Assembly (NCBI GenBank): GCA_964030785.1
Contig: OZ034968.1
Span: forward strand, 56,346,899-56,410,898
DNA length: 64,000 nucleotides
Source of the DNA: Siderastrea siderea
Taxonomy: Eukaryota; Cnidaria; Anthozoa; Scleractinia; Rhizangiidae
Direction: 5' to 3'
Below the pieces are notes generated by a model, which saw only the letters and a program-made list of their open reading frames with translations, made no database searches and was not told the origin of the DNA. Shown piece by piece: positions 32,430 to 43,429 of this stretch (positions are counted from its first letter, which is position 1; every line of letters starts with the position of its first letter). The position numbers and the translations under genes were made by a program.

Positions 32430-33600
32430 CCTTTGTGTCGTATGGGGAAAAAGAAAAGAGGGGATAGAAGTGCTTCGGAAGCCAGTACAAGTACACCAAA
32501 GGCAAAGAAACAAATATGGCGGTTGATGAAAGTGATGAAGAATCCCTAAACTTTGACGACGCTTCTGATACTAATTGATGTCCAGATCTCAGTGTCAAGC
32601 TTTTTAAGGGAACAGAAAAACCATGAAAACCGAAATTGCGTCGCTGAAAGAGTCCATTCAATCTAACGAGAAGGAGGTAAAGCAGCTAAAAGAGAAGCTA
32701 ACGAATGCTGTTTCTTCTATCACCACGTTAACAGAAGAATTAACTGCCACTAAAACTGAATTAGCAGCCCTGAAAGAGGACTACGAGAAACAACAAGAAG
32801 ATATTGAATACTTAGGTGAGTCACTTGATAACCTGGAGCAGTATTCCCGGAAAAATAGCCTCGAAATTCATGGCATACCAGAAGGTGCCGAGGCTCTACA
32901 TGTTGATGTCACCGCTAATGACCAAGAAGTTATTAGGACATTCGAGTTTCCAGCCTCTTTCCTGGCTTTGTGACGACTGCAGCGGCGCAGCGCCGAATTT
33001 ATATTGATGAAAATCTCACGGAATACAGGAGAGGCTTACTGGAAAAAGAAAACCAGAAAAGGAAGGATGGATTACTTAAAAGCGTTTGGACTTTAGACGG
33101 CAAGATCTTTTTGAAAACATCGCCTGATGTAGCCTCCCACGCAGTCGTTTTTAGGGGAGTCGTATTACTATCCTCCCCGACTGCGTGGGAGGCTACGCCT
33201 GATGGCGCCCCAATCTGAATTTATTCTAATGAGGACTTAGGTAATCTGTAGCTTTAAAATATGTCTAAATGTTAAAGGAAGCAGGGTGGAAAGGAGATCT
33301 AGTTAAGATTGTAGTAAGGTTTTTTGCTCTATACTGACTGTTTTAACCCCTAGCTTTTCAATTATTTGTTTTTTTTTTGTCGTTCCCTTCATTTGTTTTC
33401 TTCTTCTTAGTCCCCCTCCCCAACCTTTAATTTATGACACGTATTAAGGTGTTATCTTTAAACGTGAGCGGCTTACGTAATCAAATCAAACGAACAGCGA
33501 TATTCTCGTATCTCAAGAGACAGAAAGCGGATTTTTATTGTTTGCGGGAATGTTACTCCAAGGAAGGTGACGAAAGAATCTGGCGTCAAACATTACTTTA
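32430..33600 (+). pseudogene. L1-like LINE, ORF1 and the start of ORF2, internally deleted
   Basis: ORF1 starts MGKKKRGDRSASEASTSTPK at 32442, frameshifts, then runs through an acidic segment to a coiled coil (32623 on: SLKESIQSNEKEVKQLKEKL) and LEQYSRKNSLEIHGIPEG, the L1-type RRM entry. Another frame gives RRIYIDENLTEYRRGLLEKE and the C-terminus. ORF2 begins at 33434 with RIKVLSLNVSGLRNQIKR, the start of the apurinic endonuclease, and breaks off after DERIWR. No reverse transcriptase follows. A hairpin insertion interrupts ORF1 at 33130-33196. It lies antisense in intron 2 of pseudogene B. Confidence 0.75.
33130..33196. mobile_element. 67-bp hairpin MITE inside LINE ORF1
   Basis: TAGCCTCCCACGCAGTCG at the left is mirrored by CGACTGCGTGGGAGGCTA at the right around a short loop. 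GCCTGATG is duplicated on both sides (33122-33129, 33197-33204), an 8-bp target duplication as made by hAT-type transposases. It must be younger than the LINE copy. Confidence 0.8.
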
Positions 33601-34074
33601 CACCTGCAGGGCCTTACAAACATCAGTAAATTGTTATGAGTTTTTTCATATATTAACTTTACAGTTTAAAGTTGAAACACTTCTGTAGTATTAACCCGAC
33701 TACTTCCAAAACTCTAATCCCGCTCCACACTTAAGCCTCTTTACAGTTCTCTTTTTTCCATTGATCCGCTCCTTGTTGTAATCTCTCTTCTTTTCCCTTT
33801 CCCTTTTCCGTTTTCCGGTTGTATGTGTGTGTACCCACTTTTCCTCATGTGTAATGTAAGTGACAAATAACTGTAAATAATTATTAAATTGTGAAGTCTT
33901 GTTGTTGTAAAATGGATGTAATCAAATAGTAAATTGTAATTAAATAGTAATTGTTAATTATTAGTAGCCATCAAACCTGTGTAAAATAGTGACATCCAGT
34001 ATTAAACATATACAGATCGTAACTGCACTTTCACATGTTTGCAAAGTGATTCACTAAATGTTTAATTCTCTTAC
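33601..34074. other. AT-rich sequence between the LINE and copy B exon 2
   Basis: A pyrimidine-rich stretch (33740-33810) followed by TAATTGTAA-type repeats may be the 3' tail of the LINE joined across a deletion. This is not certain. Confidence 0.35.
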
Positions 34075-34237
34075 CAGTGCATGAGTTGGTCGGAGTGCCA
34101 TACTTGTCTCTAGAGAGAAATTCTTTGGATATGTATATCACGGATAAGACTACGCCTGCTCCATAGGAGAACCAGTGCAACACGAACCAGACACTGTAGG
34201 CTGACACGGTATTGAAAACTACTGTGCACAGGTCTTC

Positions 34238-35476
34238 CAACTTCGTTCCTAGGGTCCTCTCTCTTCCTCCCTCGAGAAAGTACCCTGGTTTCGGCTGGTC
34301 ACGTGGCACCCAAAATCTGGGAGCAAAGTGTAAGATTGTCACTAGTGTCAGAATGGTGGAAAGTACCGGAGGTGATGTAAGCTTTTTCAGGAATATTTGT
34401 GGTGATAAGAACTCCTTCTGCTCCTTCTATAGACAAGTATTTCTTCTAATCATTACATGCGAACGTTCGACATCGAAGCGGTCCCTGTTATTGTCGACTC
34501 AGAAAAACACATTTATAAGTCTCTGAATTTCAAAACACTGTCGCGCCATAGTCAACGGAAGCCGGCACGAGTCACAACACTAATAAATTTACAACAAGGA
34601 GAGCCGTCGGCTTTATGCTTTACGGAGCTCGAAATGAAATGAAGTGCCAAGGATTAGGAAGGACTAATTTATTTTTGGCATCTCCAAGGAGGAAAAGAAT
34701 TTTCGGCAACCGTATACAAGACAGACAAACGGCGCGATGATAAAATCAGGTTAAATACGCCGCACCAACCGACTGAAACCACCGTTCCTCTTAAGAATTT
34801 GAAGGTAATTTGTTTTATTCCTGTCGAGTAGGAGTAATTGCTCTCACACCGCCGATTGAACGAAAAAAAACGTAATTTTTTTCACCACAAAACAGTGACA
34901 TGACAAAATGAAAATGTGCTAAACTAAATAACATTGATAATTAAGAGCTTTGTTGGCAAGAAGGTTGTACTCTGGTCTGCAGGATTATACCATTACATTG
35001 AAGCTTGCAGATAAAAATACAAACGTGCAGCGTGGGCTTTTGTTATCAGAATTTTACTTGCATTATTAGGCCAATCAATAAAATATATAGCAAACAAATG
35101 AGTGTGTGACATTTTGTTCGGGCAATACGAGCAGCTTCTTATCAAACGCCTTCGGCAAATTCAAAACAGATCGAGCCTGCCGTAAAATATTTTGTTGATG
35201 GGAAATCTGCATTATTTGCGCTTCTGAAATGCCGCAGATAGTAGACTGTAGGTTTTTTCAGCGTCCCTCTCTTTGAAAAAAAAAGTGAGCTAATGACTTC
35301 CATTCCTCTGTCTTCGTGCCAGTTTGAAAAGATTTGCATTCGCTTTTCCCTTCGCTTCTTGAAGAAAAGCGAGTCCACTCTGGTGGGGAGCTGTTTGCTT
35401 AAGGGAGACACGTGATCAGCCGAAACCAGGGTACTTTCGCGAGGGAGGCAGAGAGAGGACCCTGGGTACGAGGTTG
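34238..35476. mobile_element. Mutator-like (9-bp duplication) element in exon 2 of pseudogene B
   Basis: The left end CAACTTCGTTCCTAGGGTCC and right-end complement CAACCTCGTACCCAGGGTCC begin inverted repeats of about 65 bp that continue through TACCCTGGTTTCGGCTG. CAGGTCTTC is duplicated at both sides (34229-34237, 35477-35485). The 9-bp duplication points to the Mutator/MULE superfamily rather than hAT (8 bp). No transposase frame is seen inside. Confidence 0.8.
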
Positions 35477-35562
35477 CAGGTCTTCATGAATTCTGATGAC
35501 GTCATCAAGGGTCCCGTTTTGAACGTTCCGGATAAGCCTGTGAGCGTCCTTTGCAATTGTCC

Positions 35563-37562
35563 CTGTGGTGAATGATGAGGTGTTTTCACTTGCAGCCTCC
35601 CCAAACACCTTGCGTGTAAAGTTTTAATGAGTTAGAAGCGACTTAACTGGATCAAATGTTAATTAAAACAGGAAATGAACAGGGAACGGAAAAGACGAAC
35701 CGAGTGGATGAACGAACATATTGACGCGAGTAGATCCGGCCGACAACGAGCAAAGAGAATGATATTTTGGTTCCGTTCTTTTATTCTCACATAAAAAAAA
35801 ACAGAGGCGGATCCAGGGGGGGGGGGGGGATAGATTGGGGTCGTTTAAGCTTGAAAATAAGAAAGGAACAAAACTATTACTGCATAAGGCAACTTTTTCT
35901 CCAATTATTCCGCGGTTATCCTTCTGTCGGGTCAGCCACCCCCCTTCAAAAATTCTGCATCAGCCACTGAAAACTCTTCCATTTTGTCCTCACGGTAACA
36001 AAAGCATCCAAGAGAGTTGAAGGAATTCAGTGATTAGAGTTGAAAAAGTTATTGAAAGATGGAAGTCACTCACTGAAATCTGTTGGAAGGTTGGTGTTCG
36101 CTTTGAAGTTAATGGTTTATGTTCGATCAAGGTTCGAGGTCTGGAGCTACTGCTAACGATCTCATTCTCAAAATTTTCCGTAAAGCGCCATGAGACTTAA
36201 ATATGCGACCTACATGTAAGCACCTTCATCATTTACTTTAACTGCTATCGAGCCGTTCCGGATTAATTAAAGTCGTTGCCGTTTCCGCTTGAGGCACTTT
36301 TCTGTTTAAGGTGAGAGATCTTTCAATTATGACAATCCCTGGTTGAAGCAAGCGCGCTTTATGGTTATCGGGTCCGCTGCTAACAGGCTATAACGTCATA
36401 TATTACAAGAAGAGGAGTGGCACAAAAAAATGGTGAGAAAAAGCTTCTATTTTAGAAAAAGATCATTAGGGTGTCTAACTAGAATTAAATTTCCTAGGGG
36501 TGGTCTATAAAGTAAAACTTATATTTCATAGCCAAATCGATGCTGTGCCTCTCGTTGGCTACGAGCCATACGACTTGGTTTCGTAGTAAAATTGTTACTG
36601 TTCAATACTTTTGAACGTCGTTTGTACGTACATACCATATTTCCCCGATCAAGTGCCTACCTCCACCGCCCCCCAATCTCGATTGCGCGCTTCATTAAAA
36701 AAAGGGCCCCTTTGGTGTCACGAAAACTGATATAACTATCCGGCAACCCTTCGGCAGTGAAAAGAAGTTAAAATAGTGCATAATTGTAAGAGAAGATTGA
36801 ATTTACTCCATTTTTACTAAGAAGAACAATTAAAATATTCAAACTTGCTTATTGATATTGAACAAGCAGAAATACGAGACTTGAAGTAAGCCGGCCCCTT
36901 TGAAATTGTTCGAGGAAGTACGTTAACCAATAGCTACAGGGAATTCGAAGTTAAGGTTTAAAACCACTGCAAAAACCGTGTACGATCAACCTTGCTCAAC
37001 GTCAGATCAGAAAGATCGTCATCTGTCAAAATTGATAAAAATATAAATGATTATCAAAATGACTTCTGCAGGGACGGATCAAACAACGTGAAAAGACGTG
37101 AGTTACAATAATTCGACTGGGCCAATACCAGTCTTCATCAGGTTTATTAAGGCAAAACACGAATTTACAGAAATATATATGCAGTAAAACAATGAGCGGA
37201 AGTTACACATGTGACGTGGTATGGTTTGACTACTTAGAAATTATAGGAATTGGTATGTTACATAAGTTACATTTATGACGTGGTATGGTTTGACTACTTA
37301 GAAATTATGGGAATTTTCTATAATTTCTAAGTAGACACCATACCACGTCATATATGTAACTTCCGCTCATTGTTTTACTCGTGTTTATATTTCTGCAAAT
37401 TCGTGATTTGCCTTAATAAACCTTATGAAGACCGGTATTGGCCAGTCGAAATATTGTAACTCAAGTCTTTTCACGTTGTTTGATCAGTCCCTGTAATAGT
37501 CATTTTGACAATTATATTTAAAATAGCTACAGGCTTCAGGGAAGCATGTGATGACGACTTAC
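35563..37562 (-). other. Pseudogene B intron 1
   Basis: 2.0 kb. It contains a G-run with GGCGGATCCAGG at 35808, nothing recognised at 35900-37040, and the Penelope-type inverted dimer at 37041-37523. Confidence 0.6.
37041..37523. repeat. Inverted dimer of Penelope-type terminal sequences
   Basis: The two arms mirror each other from AAATATAAATGATTATCAAA inward through GGGAC.GATCAAACAACGTG, AAAAGACGTGAGTTACAATA and CCAATACCAGTCTTCATCAG, meeting near 37290. A 40-bp block containing GACGTGGTATGGTTTGACTA is tandemly repeated near the centre. The minus strand of the left arm reads CCTGATGAAGACTGG...CCAGTCGAA, the stem typical of Penelope-like terminal repeats. Confidence 0.7.
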
Positions 37563-37779
37563 TGACCGTGAATGAACTGAAGGCGAGCACGTGACAAGTG
37601 GTTATTGCTTTCCACTGGGGAAAGAACTGCGACCCTACTCTTGTAGCTAGTATGTTAAAATACGAATTACGGGGCTGATTCCATACAATGGCGTAAAACA
37701 CAGCCGCCGAGCATAAATACAAAACTGTAATAAGAACAGAAGCAAAATACAAACACCAGGCATCCTTTCTGTCTAGATC

Positions 37780-38177
37780 CAGGGGCACCCAACGACAATT
37801 TTCGGGAAAATATCTGTTCGGAAGACGATTTGAGATCTAGAATTTTCGGAACATTTGTTGTAAAATTTCTTGCTTGCCTGCCTCTTCTAGGATTTTCGAA
37901 CATCTAAAATATGGTATTATTGCCCATTTTTTAACGGATTTCTACCCTTAAAAGGTCACCTAGAATTTTCGGGAGCCTTTTTCTGGCTAAAATTTTCGAA
38001 AAGGTAAGTTTTGATCCCTGTAATTTTCGGATCACTAGACTTTCAGCTAAGAAATCCGAACAGATGAAAAGTTTTTAGGGGATAAAAATACGCCTATATC
38101 TACCATTTAAATACTAAAATACGTTCAATAATGCTAAGTTAAGTGGTTTTGAACTATATTCTCGTTGGGTGCCCCTG
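37780..38177. mobile_element. 398-bp terminal-inverted-repeat element in exon 1 of pseudogene B
   Basis: Exact ends CAGGGGCACCCAACGA and TCGTTGGGTGCCCCTG, with TAGATC duplicated on both sides (37774-37779, 38178-38183). Removing it and one TAGATC joins MTDDL to DRKDAWCLYF in frame, as in copy A. The interior has repeated AATTTTCGG. The superfamily is unclear from a 6-bp duplication. Confidence 0.85.
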
Positions 38178-38684
38178 TAGATCGTCCGTCATTGTTTCTG
38201 AGGGAGGAACTAAAGCGGAGTCTTTTCGTTTTGCTATGATGAAACAACCAATGAAAGTAATATAAGAAATGACAGCTGCGAGGGAGACTATCGTGTAAAC
38301 AGCATTTGCAATTTCCCGATCGGGTTTATGATGTGCGGGCTTTTTATCCGTTGTATTTTGCAGAAAGCCGCAGTCGAAGCCACGACAGCCTAGTACGACA
38401 TAAAAATCGTAAACAGCTTGATAAACACAAATAGCGCTGACTAAAACGCGAGGAGTGTAGCTCCAAAGCTGATGCCCCCATAATCCAAACGAACAGAAGC
38501 AAAATTTGAGAACAGCGAGCACAAACCAAGTGAATTTATCAGGGTCATTTTCCTCTCGACCAGGCCGGAAGCTAAGGTAAGTCGATGGTTAACGAGGCAA
38601 AAGTTGTTGTTCTTCATTATTTCCCTCATTTACGTCATCAGCTTCCACAACGCCTCGTTGATGATTGAACAGCACATTTTCCAT

Positions 38685-40612
38685 GCTTGTAAATCAAAGC
38701 AGTAAGTCTACAACCTCTGACTGGCCTTAAGCTTGGACACAAATCCTCCCAGATTCTTGGTGATCAGGAATTTCAACACAGGAAAAATTATCTGCTTTAC
38801 TTTCGGTTTGCCGGTAAATCAGTGTGTGTTCAATCAGGCGTAATCCCGACAGTTCCTGATTTCCGGGAATTTTACTTTCGATATTAAAATGACTTTCACG
38901 TACCGCAATTCTTTCATTGTCCGAAATTGAAATGATACTCGTGGAAGGGTCAAAGTTATTTAGATTACTGACCAGTAATTAACGTGAATGGGCGCGATTT
39001 TTCGTTTTTGTTCGGCGAAACAAAAGCGGCAATGATCTTGGTAGCCACTAACACCCTTAATAAACACGAGGAATAAAATAGAGAGATATATCTCTAATAA
39101 CCGTGTGAGCCAAGTGTTGTAAACGTAAACGCTTTTAATTAACTCGAATCCTTATTGTAAGAAATTTTAAAAGTGGACAAGATAAATAAGATCCGGGATA
39201 AGATAATACTAGGCCATATGAAACAGTACGACAAAAAAAGCTTTACACACCGGCACCTATTCTAAATTGACGGGAGTTACCCCCCTCCCCCCGAACAGTA
39301 ATTGAACGCTTAAACTGAAAGCTGGGGGGGGGGGGGGGGCAACTTAAGCACTGTTTAATTTTAAGGCAAACTAAATTCGACATAAGTTCGCTATAGCGAG
39401 GTTTGCCTTGTCACGAACCCATGACGGGGTTCGTGAAAAGCTTTTAAAACTATATACACACATTCTCCCAGTCCCTTGGCATTTCGTTATAGCGAGTTCC
39501 ACAGTACAACGCATGTCACTACATACTTCCTTAATTGTTATTACAGAAATTTAGCATGCCTTCACAAAAAACACTATATCGCCTCTTCCATTATTCACCA
39601 CGACACCCTCTTGCAAATCCAACTTCAAAGCTCCTAAACTGCCACCAGCAACATTGTATTCCCCTTATTTGAAAATTTGCTTTCTTTTCATGGAAATCTG
39701 ACTAATTGACCCATTCAGTCTGAAATTAGCAAAATTTGGCATGATAAGCGATTCTAGGTATTTTGGTTTAACCCTTTTGCGCCCAGAGTCGTCACCAGAC
39801 AACATTTGAAGAAGTAGATAAAGAACCACTTGTGACGTCATCAATTTCTTCGACAGCAGATGGTTTCTATAACCAAGTGCCTAACTGACTAACACGGGAG
39901 GATCAGAGCTTTCCATACGTGTGTCCATTTTGAATATCGACTAAATGCTGACAGAGCTACTGGAAAAACATTTGTTCAACTATTGATACAAAATTCGTGG
40001 GAAAATAGGCCATTATTCCCATAATTGATCAATGCCTCATTTCCAGGTTTTTTGAACAGTTAATACCAAACCTTTTCCAGCCGATAGAAAGAGAATAACA
40101 AGTAGAAGATAGCGAGAAGAGAAAGAGAGAAAGAAAGGAGAGAAAAAGGAGCAAGGAGAAAACCGAAATGTATCAGCAAAAAAAAAAAGTTCAAATTTTG
40201 GCTTATGCGTTCGCTCAAGTGAAATGTTGCTCATTTCAACATAGAAGCTAGTGAAAAATCCAGCTGAAATATAAAGTATTGCTTTTCTAGCAAAACTTAG
40301 TGCAATTTAGCAACACAGCACCCAAGAAAAACATTTAACGGTAAAAATTACGGTTTTTTGGAAAAAGCCTGCGTGAAAGGGTTAAGGTGGCCAGGGCTAT
40401 TTATTGGCTCAGAGGTTCCAATTTAGAAATGGAATATTTGGCATATAAGCGTAAACCGACTTCTGAATGGTTTTCTGAATATAGAATGTTCAAACGTTTT
40501 ACAAAGCTGTAAGTTCAGCTTAATTATTCAGACCGGGCTTTTTGATCTTTTGGGACGGGGGGAGGAGGCTGATTCGGCCCCCCCCTCCTTAACTCCTAGA
40601 ATGTTAAAGCTG
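38685..40612. other. Intergenic upstream of pseudogene B
   Basis: 38700-38920 is homologous to the copy A upstream region. C/G runs lie at 39280-39345, and the rest shows nothing recognisable. The minus-strand frame at 40037-40234 is a purine-rich artefact. Confidence 0.45.
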
Positions 40613-40696
40613 TACATACATACATACATACATACATACATACATACATACATACATACATACATACATACATACATACATACATACATACATACA
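40613..40696. repeat. (CATA)n microsatellite, about 21 units
   Basis: Uninterrupted ACAT/CATA tetranucleotides. The Tyr-Ile-His frames on both strands are translations of the repeat. Confidence 0.97.
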
Positions 40697-41224
40697 CTAA
40701 TACAGAATAATGGCAAGCAAAGCACAGAGTTTCATATTGATGTGGTAGCATGTCAGTTATTCATTCCCCCCAACATACTTTAAAAATTGGATAAGATGAT
40801 TGTCACAATAAAATAATACATTAACCCTTGAAGCCCTAGTGACCAGCATCTCCCTACAAAAGCAATGCATTTAATTAGGTCATCAGAATTAAGGAATTGA
40901 TCACCAAACATGAATAGTGTTAATGTCAGTAGAAAGGAGTTCTCTACACTAGTACTACAAGAACTGTATGAAGACCAGTAAGGAGAATTTATAGGTTTAC
41001 ATTGGGGCCTAAACGGTCAGTTGGTATGGAAAGCAAGAGTTGCTGATTAAGGGAGAAGGTGAATGTAGAATATAGCATGTGAAACCTTCAGAAGTAAGTT
41101 AACTTTCACGTAGACAAATCATGTTGAAGGTGACCAGGATCTCAATTCCCATGATCTTGGTGCTTGCTTGTGCATTGCAAGGAGAGCTGTGATGCTTGTC
41201 ACTGTATGTAGCATAAAATTGTTA
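40697..41224. other. Intergenic, nothing recognised
   Basis: Sequence at 40825-41010 (AACCCTTGAAGCCCTAGTGACCAGCATC...) has a diverged match at 54565-54775, suggesting a dispersed repeat. Confidence 0.4.
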
Positions 41225-41815
41225 TCAGTCATAATTCGGTAAATCGTGATCGTCCGGGTGAGTGTAGTCCTGAGAAGGACTGTTTGAGGTGACATTGACT
41301 GACGTTTCGACAACCTGAGCGGAAGTCATCATCAGAGTCAAGTGAACTGTGAATCGTCAATAGATGTTATAAGTCTCTGGTCGTTGTCCTGATTGGTTGA
41401 CGATCTCGTGATGTTTGGTCGTCTGTTAGTTAAGCCGTGATGTTATTGGCTGTGAAGACTGTTAAACGTGATTGGGGCGTTTCGATCCGTCTTTTGTTAG
41501 TCAAATGTCCGTTGGTCTATTGTTAGTCAAATAAGTCGGTTTGTCTATCATTTGTCTGTCTTGTTATTGTCGGTAATCAATCGTTTTTAAGGTGCAGGTA
41601 GCTGTTGGCAACGGTTCAGTGGTGTTTGTTCTAAGTTAGTAAACCAGCTTTCCAGAGTGATTCGATGATAGTAGTCCGTACTGTAGGTAACGCATTCGGC
41701 AGAGTCCCAGTCGATTCTGTGGTTTGTTTTTAAATGGTGCTCAGCAATGCGATTGTTGATATCACCATTTCTAGTCGCTATATTGATATCACCATTTCTA
41801 GTCTATATGACTCCT
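41225..41815 (-). pseudogene. Penelope-like element 3' end: GIY-YIG C-terminus and terminal repeat
   Basis: The minus strand encodes NRIAEHHLKTNHRIDWDSAE, then CVTYSTDYYHRITLESWFTN and LEQTPLNRCQQLPAP before a stop near 41590. This is the conserved tail of the Penelope GIY-YIG endonuclease protein (A.HH..T.H.IDW..A........Y..R...ES......N..). About 370 bp of terminal repeat follows, with a hammerhead-like motif at 41295-41341. A 20-bp block (TTGATATCACCATTTCTAGT) is duplicated at the truncated 5' side (41756, 41783). The upstream reverse transcriptase is missing. Confidence 0.75.
41295..41341 (-). ncRNA. Hammerhead-ribozyme-like motif of the Penelope terminal repeat
   Basis: Read on the minus strand: helix I TTGACT; core CTGATGA; one extra T; stem II GAC(TT)CC-GCTCA-GG(TT)GTC; core GAAAC; cleavage triplet GTC; helix I return AGTCAA, which pairs perfectly with TTGACT. 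Penelope-like elements are known to carry minimal hammerhead motifs with a very short helix III in their terminal repeats, which fits. The extra base after CTGATGA and the two-base-pair helix III could weaken or abolish activity in a monomer. Confidence 0.6.
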
Positions 41816-42049
41816 GGGTTCACACCATTTACAATAATTAATGTTAAGCAGTAATTTTTGTTTCATATCAATCACATACACGTATGTACCTATCCCCGCT
41901 ACACATTCACTGGTAATTGCTGGGAGCAGAGCAATACTTGTAAGTGCATTTCTATCCAAATTGTGAAAAGAAATTTTCCTTTCTAATCCATCCTAATATT
42001 TTTTAACTATTAACAGGGTCAGTATCCAAAACGGAAAACGTAAACTAAT

Positions 42050-42092
42050 ATATAGATTTAGCCAAGCCTAAATGCGGAGCCACTCCCCCTTT
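42050..42092. repeat. Repeat end 'GATTTAGCCAAGCCTAAA'
   Basis: Inverted counterpart of 12591-12628, ending in GCGGAGCC. It may be the left boundary of a composite element that reaches 42858, where GGCTCCGC closes it. Confidence 0.4.
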
Positions 42093-42211
42093 TTGTTTTG
42101 TTTGTTTGTTTGTTTTTTGCTGGCAGTTATTAATTTGTGAAAATACTCTCATTCAAGTCCTTAAATTAAAAAAAAAAGAAAAGAAAAAACAAAGAGAAAA
42201 GAAAAAATTTT

Positions 42212-42284
42212 CTACCCTCGCCGAGAACCGAACCCGGGTCGTCAGCGTGTGAAGCTAAATGTTAATCCACTAGGCCATGAGCGT
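42212..42284 (-). repeat. tRNA-derived SINE head
   Basis: On the minus strand CATGGCCTAGTGGATTAAC is an A-box-type start and CCCGGGTTCGGTTCTC a B box. Stems do not close as in a true tRNA. A purine-rich A/G tail follows (42165-42210 on the plus strand as AAAGAAAAG), as in SINE tails. Confidence 0.55.
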
Positions 42285-42689
42285 TTATTATCATCTTCGA
42301 AGTTAATTTTAATCCTTATTTCTTTCTTCGTGACAAGCTGCCTATCAGCATGAAAATGCTGGTGTTTTTTCTGGCAAAATGTGTTCGGAACGCCGTAAAA
42401 ACCATGGTTTTGGACAGAAAAAAGCAAAAACCACTAGCTCTGCTATATTTGGCGTCGAAACCGCTGCGAAAAGCTGCGAACTCAAGCGGTGTGCCGACCG
42501 AGTTCGAGGCAAATTTGAACTTTTCGCCTGAACTTTATCGCTAATTTTTTTCGCCTAAATTAAACTTTTCCCCTTCCACCAAAAAGACAACTGAGTATTC
42601 TTTTGAAATTTTTCTTCCATTAACAAATTTGTTTTTGACTTTTGTTGTCTTTGCTTGTTTTGCTACAACGCGGGTCAACATGCGATTTC

Positions 42690-42858
42690 GCGCCAAAAAC
42701 ACACGGGATTCAGCACAGGATTATATCCAGTGTATAAAGTGTATTGGTAATCCTGTGGTGCGGACGTCACTACCAAAATTTCTTGGCTTGATAGATTACC
42801 AAATTTCCTTAGCAATGGAGCTCCGCTGACGCGCTAGCGCGCTGGCTCCGCTATTATA
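42690..42858 (+). repeat. 'AGCGGAGCTCC' family repeat, second copy
   Basis: GCGATTTCGCGCC, GGACGTCACTACCAAAATTT, TACCAAATTTCCTTAGC, AATGGAGCTCCGCT and GGCTCCGCTATTA occur in the same order as the 11027-11275 minus-strand copy, but without the tetranucleotide array. Confidence 0.65.
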
Positions 42859-43098
42859 AATTCTTACTGATCCAATATGAATTATTTCTTTCAAATATTT
42901 TTTTCGGGAAAGCCCCAAACTTATATTTAAATTCTTTTTACTGCTTATACACAAATATGCACTGTTTGGGGAACTGAAAACTATTTTGTTAAATAATTTG
43001 ATTTCCCTTGTGTAATCTGTGGTTTTGATCATACGTGGAAAAATAATAATATGTTGATAATTACTGGTACATCGAGAGTAAAGATAATGGTAGAGAGA
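42859..43098. other. Intergenic, nothing recognised
   Basis: AT-rich and unassigned. Confidence 0.3.
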
Positions 43099-43149
43099 GG
43101 GTTAGGGTTTAAGGTTAGGGTTAGGGTTAGTATTAGGGTTAGGGTTAGG
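43099..43149 (+). repeat. Interstitial telomere-type (TTAGGG)n tract
   Basis: Seven or so GGTTAG units with two interruptions (TTTAA, TATTA). TTAGGG is the cnidarian telomere unit. Placement inside gene- and transposon-bearing DNA makes it interstitial rather than a chromosome end. Confidence 0.85.
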
Positions 43150-43221
43150 TATGTATGATATCAGTTCATCATATATGATGTACCTATCTGTTTCACACTC
43201 TATACCGCTGACCGTCATTCC

Positions 43222-43252
43222 GCGTTCTGCGTTCTGCGTGCTGCGTTCTGCA
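43222..43252. repeat. Short 'GCGTTCTGC' tandem repeat
   Basis: About four units of GCGTTCT or GCGTGCT in 31 bp. Confidence 0.6.
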
Positions 43253-43429
43253 AAATACCCCTGCCCTTGGGTCGAGTTGCGAATTCAAAATAACAAAATC
43301 GAATCGGTGGCTTTCAAAGCGCGTTAGGATATTCGTTCTTGTTCTTGTCGACATAATTTTTTATCTCAATCAATCCGGCAGTGATTTTCTACACCAACTT
43401 TTATGAAAACTTTGGCGAATAAGCGCTGA

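Larger units (their letters stand above)
30408..38684 (-). pseudogene. Seven-helix GRL-like gene copy B, broken by a stop and three transposon insertions
   Basis: All three exons are present in order with splice sites still visible: exon 1 38684-37563, exon 2 35562-34075, exon 3 31703-30408. Defects: TAA at codon 32 (38591-38589, after LLPR); a 398-bp element at 37780-38177; a 1239-bp element at 34238-35476; loss of 24 codons covering TM6 (after SKEFL, resuming near SCTG); a 1086-bp solo LTR at 30556-31641. With each insertion and one duplicate removed, exon 3 is exactly 206 nt, exon 2 is 240 (312 less 72), and exon 1 is 718 (733 less 15). No frame error was noticed beyond the stop. Exon 1 is nearly a copy of A's, whereas exon 3 is closer to C's. 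A product is not expected. Confidence 0.9.

Noticed and set aside
34031..34342. Single 103-codon protein including EDLCTVVFNTVSAYSV
   Set aside because: The N-terminal third is translated from the inserted Mutator-like element; only the remainder is receptor exon 2.
40528..40783. Opposite-strand open frames of 65 and 77 codons over the CATA tract
   Set aside because: They are translations of a tetranucleotide repeat, which is open in several frames on both strands.
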